A stretch of 5,290 nt of DNA, taken from NCBI GenBank assembly GCA_946403565.1, contig CAMJAJ010000123.1, positions 1-5,290 on the forward strand, given 5' to 3'. The number at the start of each line of letters is the position of its first letter. The stretch's first letter is position 1. The notes beneath the pieces are model-generated. The model searched no databases. It worked only from the letters and a program-made list of their open reading frames with translations, and had not been told where the DNA came from. A program made the position numbers and the translations under genes. This DNA is from an uncultured Treponema sp. Lineage in GTDB: Bacteria > Spirochaetota > Spirochaetia > Treponematales > Treponemataceae. Shown piece after piece: positions 1 through 4,865 of this stretch.

Positions 1-593
1 GACTGGAGAAGGTCCCCGTCCAGCTGCGCAAGTACTCGGATTCCCGCAAGCTTGAGGTCGCCCTCATCGAGAACATCCAGCGGACCGACCTGAACCCCGT
101 GGAGGAGGCAGAGGCCTACATGCAACTGATGCAGCTGGAGGGAATCACGCAGGAGGAGGTCGCCGAGAAGGTGGGCAAGAGCCGCCCCGCAATCGCGAAC
201 ACCCTGCGCCTGCTCAAGCTTCCGGAGGAGATGCGGAAGGCGCTCGCCTCAGGGGAACTTTCCTCCGGACATGCCCGCGCCCTGCTTTCCGTGAGCGAAC
301 CGGCCGCACGCCAGAGCCTTTTCAAGAAGATCGTGTCGCAGGGGCTTTCCGTCAGGCAGGCGGAGAAGGAAGCCGGGGAACTCAACAACGGCCCCGTCCT
401 CACGAAAAGCGCGAAGCAGGAAAAGGAGCGCGACCCCAACTATGCCGACCTGGAGCAGAAGTTCATAGAGGCCCTGGGCACCAAGGTGCAGATGAAGGGC
501 AACTGGGACAAGGGCCAGCTGGTCATAGACTACTTCTCCCAGTCCGACCTGGACAGGATTTTCAATAAGATTGTGGGCAACACCGGTAGCTGA
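1..593 (+). CDS. parB: ParB chromosome-partitioning protein, 5'-truncated by window edge
   Basis: This is the C-terminal part of a ParB/Spo0J-family protein, which binds centromere-like parS sites and works with the ParA ATPase in chromosome segregation. The frame is open from position 3 (196 visible residues) to a TGA at 591-593, so the true start lies upstream of the window. Visible parts in order are the end of the N-terminal CTP-binding/ParB domain with the family motif ENIQRTDLNPVEEA (about residues 24-37), the parS-reading helix-turn-helix (ITQEEVAEKVGKSRPAIANT), the following SSGHARALL segment, a variable linker, and the C-terminal dimerisation domain (LGTKV, then DYFSQSDLDRIFNKIVG). 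A GTG at 99 begins an open stretch but sits inside the conserved motif, so it is not the start. The CTP-binding GERR-type motif would be off-window. The NYN gene follows after 35 nt. No parS-like palindrome was noticed here. Identification is firm. Confidence 0.95.
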   Translation, partial: LEKVPVQLRKYSDSRKLEVALIENIQRTDLNPVEEAEAYMQLMQLEGITQEEVAEKVGKSRPAIANTLRLLKLPEEMRKALASGELSSGHARALLSVSEPAARQSLFKKIVSQGLSVRQAEKEAGELNNGPVLTKSAKQEKERDPNYADLEQKFIEALGTKVQMKGNWDKGQLVIDYFSQSDLDRIFNKIVGNTGS

Positions 594-616
594 AAACCGT
601 ACGCGGTGGCCCCGAC

Positions 617-621
617 AAGGA
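617..621 (+). promoter_or_regulatory. Ribosome binding site of the NYN-LOTUS gene
   Basis: AAGGA lies 7 nt upstream of the ATG at 629, normal Shine-Dalgarno spacing. It supports that ATG as the start. It lies in the 35-nt gap after parB, where no separate promoter or terminator is evident. Confidence 0.7.
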
Positions 622-628
622 TCGAACC

Positions 629-1444
629 ATGATAGACGAGAACGAACAGAAAAACATAGGCGTGCTGATCGACGCGGACAACACACCTCCAAAGAAGCTC
701 CGTGCCATCCTGCAGGAGATTGCCGTGCACGGGCACATCATCACGAAGCGGGCCTACGGGGACTTTTCGCTGGACACGCTCAAGAACTGGAAGTACGAGC
801 TGAACGACAACGCGATAATCCCCGTCCAGCAGTTCGCCTACACGCAGGGAAAGAACTCCAGCGACTCGGCGATGATCATAGACGCGATGGACCTGCTGTA
901 CACGGAAAAGTACGACTCCATTGCGCTCGTTTCCAGCGATTCGGACTTCACCAAGCTGGCGACCCGCCTGCGCGAGAGCCAGATCTACGTGTTCGGCGTG
1001 GGACAGAAGAAGACCCCCCAGTCATTCGTGTCCGCCTGCGACGACTTCATCTACATAGAGAACCTTTCCAACGAGGAGGACGAGGCCGCCGTGGAGGAGG
1101 CCGCCAAGCTCGCGGAGGAAAAGCTCAAGAAGAAGCCCGCCAAGCACCGGCGCAAGGGCCTGTTCATGCGCAGCACCGTGGAGACGATGAGCGACAAGCA
1201 GTTCCGCAAGATCTACAAGCTCCTGAACACCGCCTACGACAAGTACGCCGATGATTCCGGCTGGGCGGACGTAAGCGCGGCAGGTTCCTTCTTCAAGCGG
1301 CAGGACCCGGGATTCGACCCGGTGGACTACGGCGCCAGGAAGCTGACAGAGCTCATCGAGGACCTGGACGACGACTTTGAGATGCGGAAGGAACAGAGCG
1401 GCAGGGGAAGGCCCAAGTTCTTTTACCGTCCGGTGGACAAGTAG
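629..1444 (+). CDS. NYN domain (LabA/DUF88-like) protein with C-terminal OST-HTH/LOTUS domain
   Basis: The 271-aa product is probably a cytoplasmic RNA-acting protein. The N-terminal NYN domain (about residues 8-137) has a PIN-like fold. It opens with GVLIDADN (D15, D17) and continues with NSSDSAMIIDAMDLL (D79, D85) and LVSSDSDFTKL (D104, D106), the acidic residues expected to bind metal in this nuclease-like fold. A charged Glu/Lys/Ala-rich helical linker (about 140-170) leads to an OST-HTH/LOTUS domain (about 182-268) with GWADVSAAGSFF, DYGARKLTELIEDL and a basic RGRPKFFYRP end, a module associated with RNA binding. The NYN plus LOTUS architecture is known in bacteria, but substrates are mostly unestablished. 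An AAGGA site supports the start. The gene lies between parB and the transporter, probably in one transcript. Domain assignment is confident; ribonuclease activity is inferred from the intact acidic residues. Confidence 0.9.
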   Translation: MIDENEQKNIGVLIDADNTPPKKLRAILQEIAVHGHIITKRAYGDFSLDTLKNWKYELNDNAIIPVQQFAYTQGKNSSDSAMIIDAMDLLYTEKYDSIALVSSDSDFTKLATRLRESQIYVFGVGQKKTPQSFVSACDDFIYIENLSNEEDEAAVEEAAKLAEEKLKKKPAKHRRKGLFMRSTVETMSDKQFRKIYKLLNTAYDKYADDSGWADVSAAGSFFKRQDPGFDPVDYGARKLTELIEDLDDDFEMRKEQSGRGRPKFFYRPVDK

Positions 1445-1456
1445 CCTTCTGGAAGC

Positions 1457-2083
1457 ATGGGACTGGTCACCGCCGCATCGGTAATCGCATTCGTCACGAC
1501 GGAGATGGATGACCTCCTGGCCATGTTCGTCCTGTTCAGCAAGGCAAACAGGAAACGGGAGGATACGGCCATCATCATCGGGAAGTACCTGGGCCTGCTC
1601 CTCCTCGTCGCGGCGGGAAAACTCGCCTCGTCCCTCCTGGCCATGCTGCCCTGCGAGCAGCTCCTGGGACTGTTGGGCGTGCTGCCCATCGTCATCGGGA
1701 TACGTTTTGCGGTCAAGGAGTTCTCCAGCGAGAACGACAGCCAGGACGAAGGAATCGTCGTCCGCTCGCTGGGCCTTGCCGCCTTCATGCTGGAAGCCCT
1801 GGTCATCACGCTCGCGGGTGGCGGAGACAACATCGCCGTCTGCACGTCCTTCTTTTCAAGCCTGTCCCGCAGCGAGTTCATCCTGGCCTGCGTCGTCTTC
1901 TGCGCCATGCAGGCCCTCTGGTGCGTCATCGCCATCTCGGTGATAAACGCCGCCTCCATCCGCAGCTACATCGAGGAGTCCAAGGGTGTGATCATCCCCG
2001 CCCTCTTCATCGCGCTCGGCCTGTACATACTGGTCAAAAGCGGGGCCGTCGTCTGGCTCTTCTCGCAGGGGGGCCAAAGCTAG
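1457..2083 (+). CDS. CadD-family (cadmium resistance/LysE superfamily) membrane transporter
   Basis: This 208-aa hydrophobic protein resembles CadD-type permeases (Cad family, LysE superfamily), which are about 200 aa and export cadmium or other cations. I infer five or six membrane segments at about 3-29, 40-63, 68-85, 105-132, 138-163 and 178-203. Family-like features are TTEMDDLLAM in the first helix (D18, D19), IGKYLG (41-46), GLLGVLPIVIGIR (71-83) and GGGDNIAV (121-128; D124, N125), matching the GADNI-type motif of CadD. A charged loop lies at about 87-100. The ATG is the first possible start after the NYN stop, which lies in the same frame 12 nt upstream. GGAAG sits only 1 nt before the ATG, too close for a good Shine-Dalgarno site, so expression may depend on translational coupling. 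No metal-sensing regulator is visible nearby, so the substrate is open. Family call fairly sure; cadmium specificity is not. Confidence 0.8.
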   Translation: MGLVTAASVIAFVTTEMDDLLAMFVLFSKANRKREDTAIIIGKYLGLLLLVAAGKLASSLLAMLPCEQLLGLLGVLPIVIGIRFAVKEFSSENDSQDEGIVVRSLGLAAFMLEALVITLAGGGDNIAVCTSFFSSLSRSEFILACVVFCAMQALWCVIAISVINAASIRSYIEESKGVIIPALFIALGLYILVKSGAVVWLFSQGGQS

Positions 2084-2087
2084 CCCC

Positions 2088-2213
2088 AGGCCGGGCCACA
2101 TGCCGGCGCATACGGCAGCCCGCCGGGTAACACCCCCGCCCAACGCCAGGACATGCCACATGCCGTCCTAGGCCATGCCACATGCCGTCCTAGGACATGC
2201 CACATGCCGTCCC
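2088..2213. repeat. 22-bp tandem repeats, three intact units plus one diverged unit
   Basis: Three contiguous 22-bp units lie at 2148-2169, 2170-2191 and 2192-2213. Each begins AGG, contains CCACATGCC (at 2156, 2178 and 2200) and ends GTCCT or GTCCC, with one or two differences between units. A fourth, diverged copy lies at 2088-2109, four bases after the transporter stop codon, and matches the second unit at about 17 of 22 positions. The 38 bases between it and the array show no clear unit. Units ending in GTCCT have complementary ends (AGGAC and GTCCT), so single units could form small hairpins. The spacer separates convergent genes and holds no plausible gene. The period is not a multiple of three. 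Confidence 0.85.
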
Positions 2214-2224
2214 AGGCATGTGGC
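2199..2224. terminator. Hairpin between convergent genes, possible bidirectional terminator
   Basis: GCCACATGCC (2199-2208) and GGCATGTGGC (2215-2224) are perfectly complementary, giving a 10-bp stem with a 6-nt loop. The left arm is the core of the third 22-bp repeat; the right arm is an inverted copy just outside the array. It lies 115 nt after the transporter stop and 17 nt after the epimerase stop on the other strand, a natural place for a shared terminator. No T-rich tract follows on either strand, so it is not a classical intrinsic terminator. The structure is clear; its function is inferred. Confidence 0.5.
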
Positions 2225-2241
2225 TACACGACGAGCCGGGC

Positions 2242-3531
2242 CTATTTCCCGGACCGCCTGAGCAGCTCCATGCAGCAGCGGGCATTGTGGTAGGAGGTCT
2301 TCCAGTTGCCGCCCTTCACCTCGCCCAGGGCGGGCCGGCCTTCCTTGGAGACCGCCCAGAACCACTCGCCGTGCTCCCTGTCCCGCTGGAAGTCGCGGAT
2401 CCAGGTCCACTCCTTCTCCACGGCGGCGGCATACTTCCCGTCACCGGTCATCTCCCACGCGTTGTAGAAGCCGTTCAAGGCCTCCGCCTGGTTCCACCAG
2501 ATGCGGACGGTCCGCCGCTCCCCCTCCTGGCTCATCGTGTCCTCAAAGCCGCCAGTCGCTCCGTCCCAGCCCTCGCGCAGGGCGGTATCCGCGACGGCGA
2601 TGGCGACAGGGCGCACGTACTCCTTCAGGGCCGCATCGCCCAGGACCTCCGCCGCCTCCCACAGGAGCCAGCTCGCCTCTATGTCGTGCCCGTAGGAAAT
2701 CTCGTCCTCCCCCGTCCGCGTCCAGTCGCGGCAAAAGTAGAGGTCCAGGTGCCAGTCCTTCCTGTTCAGAATCCTGTCCACGTGGACGCGGACCAGGTCT
2801 TGCAGCGCGTCCCCGACCGACTGCCGCTCGGCCTCCTTCTCCGGGTATACGAGGGGCAGGTTCCGGTAGAGGTTGGTGTAGGCCTCCATGACGTGCAGGT
2901 TTGTGTTCATGGACTTGTCGCAGTCTATGTCCTTGTCGCTGAGCTTGGTCTCCTTTGTGGGGCTCCAGTCCTCGCCCAGGGCCTCCCAGTAGCCGCCGTC
3001 CCGGCTATCCCGGGCCTTGTCCTCAAGCAGGCCGAAGAGCCACAGGGCCGAGTCCATGATGGGCCGGGCCGAACTCTCGTTGCCCAGCACCTCCTTGATT
3101 GCGGCGGCATACTCGGACAGGGCATAGAGGGCAAAGGCGTTCCCGTACACCTGCTTGCGGGTCACGAGCGGGCTGCCGTCCGGCCTGACCGACCAGTACA
3201 TGCCGCCGTTATGTGTGTCCAGAAAGCTCTTCATCATGTAGGCGCAGGCCTTGCTGGCCATCTCCATGCAGGAGTAGGCCCGGTCCTTCATATCCCGGCC
3301 TTCCAAATCCGTGGCAGGGCCGTCCTTCAGGAAGCGGGCCGCCGCGCTGTAGGTCCACAGGAAGCGGCTCACCATGACGATGCCCCGCCATTCCGAGGGG
3401 TCGCCCCGGTTGTCATTGCCTATCGCGCCGTAGAAGCCCCCGTTCTCCTTGTCCCATGCCCACTGCTCCCAGTAGGGCAGGATGTCGTTCACAAGCTCGT
3501 CCCGAAGCTCCACAAAAAGTCTATCGTCCAT
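2242..3531 (-). CDS. Cellobiose 2-epimerase-like AGE-family sugar epimerase
   Basis: The 429-aa product resembles cellobiose 2-epimerases of the N-acylglucosamine 2-epimerase (AGE) superfamily, cytoplasmic (alpha/alpha)6-barrel enzymes that convert the reducing-end glucose of beta-1,4 disaccharides to mannose or the reverse. Characteristic segments in order are NGGFYGAIGND (30-40), SRFLWTYSAAARF (55-67, active-site Arg R56), KQVYGNAFALYALSEYA (126-142), MNTNLHVMEAYTNLYR (208-223, H213), SYGHDIEASWLLWEAA (279-294, H282, E285, W288), WWNQAEALNGF (345-355, E350) and GNWKTSYHNARCCMELL (408-424, H415). These supply the histidines and the tryptophan/glutamate residues expected of an active enzyme. 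N211 stands where many members have a first His, but YihS-like relatives also carry Asn there. No signal peptide is seen. The ATG at 3531 is preceded by GGAGAA. It lies 118 nt downstream of the LacI-type gene, its likely regulator. Preference for cellobiose or mannobiose cannot be told apart here. Confidence 0.9.
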   Translation of the reverse strand: MDDRLFVELRDELVNDILPYWEQWAWDKENGGFYGAIGNDNRGDPSEWRGIVMVSRFLWTYSAAARFLKDGPATDLEGRDMKDRAYSCMEMASKACAYMMKSFLDTHNGGMYWSVRPDGSPLVTRKQVYGNAFALYALSEYAAAIKEVLGNESSARPIMDSALWLFGLLEDKARDSRDGGYWEALGEDWSPTKETKLSDKDIDCDKSMNTNLHVMEAYTNLYRNLPLVYPEKEAERQSVGDALQDLVRVHVDRILNRKDWHLDLYFCRDWTRTGEDEISYGHDIEASWLLWEAAEVLGDAALKEYVRPVAIAVADTALREGWDGATGGFEDTMSQEGERRTVRIWWNQAEALNGFYNAWEMTGDGKYAAAVEKEWTWIRDFQRDREHGEWFWAVSKEGRPALGEVKGGNWKTSYHNARCCMELLRRSGK

Positions 3532-3537
3532 ATCGCA

Positions 3538-3543
3538 TTCTCC
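3538..3543 (-). promoter_or_regulatory. Ribosome binding site that fixes the epimerase start
   Basis: On the minus strand GGAGAA lies 6 nt before the ATG at 3531. The reading frame stays open upstream to a TTG at 3666, but that extension is encoded by the 15-bp repeats and overlaps the end of the regulator gene. The Shine-Dalgarno site and the start of family similarity both favour the ATG at 3531. Confidence 0.75.
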
Positions 3544-3562
3544 ATGTATTGAAATTGGCAGG

Positions 3563-3652
3563 GTTGCACGATGCCCAGTACAAGGCCGCCCGCTGCAGGA
3601 TTGACCTGTGCCCGGCCACGCGGTGCAAGGCCACCCAGTGCAATGCCGCCTA
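3563..3652. repeat. 15-bp degenerate tandem repeats between regulator and epimerase
   Basis: Ninety bases divide into six 15-bp blocks in one register. The best unit is GTGCAAGGCCACCCA (3623-3637). Good relatives are 3638-3652 and 3578-3592 (each about 12 of 15 identical) and 3608-3622 (about 11 of 15). The blocks at 3563-3577 and 3593-3607 are weak (about half identical) and may be decayed copies. The last unit ends on the TAG stop codon of the LacI-type gene. Because 15 is a multiple of three, the minus-strand frame through the array is open and reads as a five-residue Cys-Thr-Gly-like repeat, which I do not regard as translated. The array would lie in the untranslated spacer of a regulator-epimerase transcript. 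Confidence 0.7.
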
Positions 3653-4693
3653 GCGGCCCGCTTCAATCTTCCGCACTGAATCCCTGAGCAGGAGCCTGCC
3701 GCTGATCACCGTGTGGCCGCGTGCGTAGGGTTCCCCCGTCATCTTCTTCACCAGCATGTCCACCGCCGTCCTCGCCATGGCCACGGAATCAACCTCCACC
3801 GTGGTGAGGACCGGTTCGGAGGCCTGTCCGTCGGAAAGGAAGTTGTCGAACCCCACGACCGATATGTCCCTAGGAACGGAAAGCCCCCGCTCCTTGAGCA
3901 GGGCAATCAGCCTGCGGGCCGTTTCGTCGCAGTTGCAGACAAAGGCCGTGGGCAGGCGCTCGGGCAGCTTGATCGGCTCGTACAGGCCGTTCTGGTTCCG
4001 GTCGTTGATGATGTCGTCCACCTCCGCCCTGAGCCCGTTCTCCAGCATGGCCTTCATGAACCCCATGAAGCGGTCGGTGATGCTCGTGGTCGCGTTGAAG
4101 TTGCCCACGTACAGGATGGAGCGGTGTCCCTGGTTTATCAGATGGCGGGTCAACTGGTACTCGCCGTAGAAGTTGTCGGTGGTGACCGAGTCGCAGTCCT
4201 GGTCGTCCACGTAGAAGTCCAGGAACACGTTGTCCTTGTACTGTCTGGAAAAGAAGCGCGCGTAGTCCTCGCTCGTCTGCCCGAGCAGGATCACGCCGTC
4301 CACCTTGTGGTTCAGCACCACCTGGGGAAGGACCAGGTCAAACTCGTCCTTGCTGCTCAGCTGCTCCATGATGGCGTAGTAGCCCCGGGAGATGAGTTCC
4401 CGCGAGAGGGCGTTGTACATGGTCCAGTAGAAGGACGTGCTGCGCTCAAAGAAGTGGGAGGGAATGACCACGCCGACATTGCCGGTGGAATCCTCCCGCT
4501 TGGGCAGCTGGCCGCCCCGGGACTTCTGGGTGTAGCCCATCTCGTCGGCAAGCTCCTTGATCCGGGCGCGCAGGTCCTCGCTCACCCCGTCCTTGTCGGC
4601 GATTGCCTTGGAGACGGTGACGATGCTCACCCCCAGCTTCTCCGCTATGTCCGCCAGACGAACCTTCCGCCCGGCTTCAGTGTCCTTGTCCAT
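3650..4693 (-). CDS. LacI/GalR-family transcriptional regulator
   Basis: This 347-aa DNA-binding regulator has an N-terminal LacI helix-turn-helix (residues 12-31, VRLADIAEKLGVSIVTVSKA), the third helix region with GVSEDLRARIKELADEMGY (36-54), a hinge (55-63) and a periplasmic-binding-protein-like sensor domain (about 72-347). The sensor domain shows VGVVIPSHF, VDGVILLGQ (131 region), a DNFYGEYQLTRHLINQGH segment (163-180), RFMGFMKAM, and PRDISVVGFDNF (264-275), all usual family landmarks. The hinge holds R59-G60-G61-Q62-L63: L63 aligns with the minor-groove leucine of LacI, but glycines replace the usual Ala-containing helix. ATG at 4693 is the only start that keeps the helix-turn-helix; no Shine-Dalgarno site precedes it. 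It lies upstream of and co-directional with the epimerase, so a disaccharide or related sugar effector is the reasonable inference. Family certain; effector unknown. Confidence 0.95.
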   Translation of the reverse strand: MDKDTEAGRKVRLADIAEKLGVSIVTVSKAIADKDGVSEDLRARIKELADEMGYTQKSRGGQLPKREDSTGNVGVVIPSHFFERSTSFYWTMYNALSRELISRGYYAIMEQLSSKDEFDLVLPQVVLNHKVDGVILLGQTSEDYARFFSRQYKDNVFLDFYVDDQDCDSVTTDNFYGEYQLTRHLINQGHRSILYVGNFNATTSITDRFMGFMKAMLENGLRAEVDDIINDRNQNGLYEPIKLPERLPTAFVCNCDETARRLIALLKERGLSVPRDISVVGFDNFLSDGQASEPVLTTVEVDSVAMARTAVDMLVKKMTGEPYARGHTVISGRLLLRDSVRKIEAGR

Positions 4694-4700
4694 GCCGTCT

Positions 4701-4729
4701 ATTTTAGCAGATTTTAGCTAACTTAACAA
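4701..4729 (-). promoter_or_regulatory. Predicted promoter of the LacI-family gene
   Basis: On the minus strand, a -35-like TTGTTA (4729-4724; 4 of 6 to consensus) and a -10-like TAAAAT (4706-4701; 5 of 6) are separated by exactly 17 bp. TGC immediately before the -10 makes it an extended -10. It lies in an AT-rich island that contrasts with the surrounding GC-rich DNA. The expected transcription start falls at about 4694-4693, on or next to the A of the start codon, so the transcript would have almost no leader. This is a pattern match by eye. Confidence 0.55.
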
Positions 4730-4748
4730 GTAAATTTAGGGGATTTAG
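4703..4748. promoter_or_regulatory. Candidate operator region: repeated TTTAG motifs and a TTAGCTAA palindrome
   Basis: TTTAG occurs four times on the plus strand at 4703, 4713, 4735 and 4744, spaced 10, 22 and 9 bp, roughly whole DNA-helix turns. Two copies are part of a direct repeat ATTTTAGC (4701-4708 and 4711-4718). The second overlaps the perfect palindrome TTAGCTAA (4714-4721), which lies between the -35 and -10 elements. Placement over its own promoter would suit autoregulation of the LacI-type gene. It lacks the central CG common in LacI-family operators, so the assignment is tentative. Confidence 0.35.
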
Positions 4749-4758
4749 CCGATGTGCC

Positions 4759-4771
4759 CCGGGCCGCCCGG
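4759..4771. other. Short GC-rich inverted repeat after the SanA-like gene
   Basis: CCGGGCCGCCCGG can fold on the minus strand as a 5-bp CCGGG/CCCGG stem with a 3-nt loop, 68 nt after the stop of the SanA-like gene. No T tract follows. It overlaps the first unit of the 26-bp repeats. A terminator role is possible but weakly supported. Confidence 0.3.
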
Positions 4772-4865
4772 TGCGAGAGATGCCTCACAGTCCCAGGGGC
4801 GCGACCAAATGCGCAGTTCCCGGTGCGCGCGACGCCGCTCAGTCCCGGCTGGCTGCCGGGTCGCC
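4762..4865. repeat. 26-bp imperfect tandem repeats spanning the SanA-like gene's stop codon
   Basis: Blocks begin at 4762, 4788, 4814 and 4840, a spacing of exactly 26 bp. The last three begin CAGTCCC, CAGTTCCC and CAGTCCC, and a core like CCCGGTGCGCGCGAC is shared by the blocks at 4762 and 4814 (16 of 26 identical) and, with small gaps, by the one at 4788. The fourth block is recognisable mainly by its first bases and lies in coding sequence. The TGA stop (4839-4841) sits at the junction of the third and fourth blocks. This array is more degenerate than the 22-bp one, so confidence is moderate. Confidence 0.5.

Noticed and set aside
1..593. A parS site near parB
   Set aside because: I saw nothing resembling the TGTTTCACGTGAAACA-type palindrome here or elsewhere in the window.
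604..628. Minus-strand resemblance to a tRNA 3' end (GGTTCGATCC followed by a GC-rich stretch)
   Set aside because: The bases flanking the TTCGA loop do not form a T stem, and the rest of a tRNA would have to lie in the NYN coding region, where no cloverleaf is seen.
571..1254. A 227-codon plus-strand frame overlapping the NYN gene
   Set aside because: The translation is Arg/Gly/Ala-rich without domains, while the other frame holds complete NYN and LOTUS domains.
2148..2213. CRISPR array
   Set aside because: The 22-bp units are directly contiguous with no unique spacers, and no cas gene is nearby.
2197..3552. A 451-codon open frame on the plus strand opposite the epimerase
   Set aside because: It is antisense to a gene with clear family motifs, its product is a Val/Pro/Leu/Gly-rich string with no recognisable domain, and G/C-biased third positions readily create such mirror frames.
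3532..3662. A separate promoter for the epimerase in the spacer
   Set aside because: TTGTAC and TTGCAC occur on the minus strand but no acceptable -10 lies 16-18 bp downstream; co-transcription with the regulator is simpler.
3713..4717. A 334-codon open frame on the plus strand opposite the LacI-type gene
   Set aside because: It is a mirror frame of a well-supported gene, with low-complexity Val/His/Leu-rich translation and no supporting start signal.
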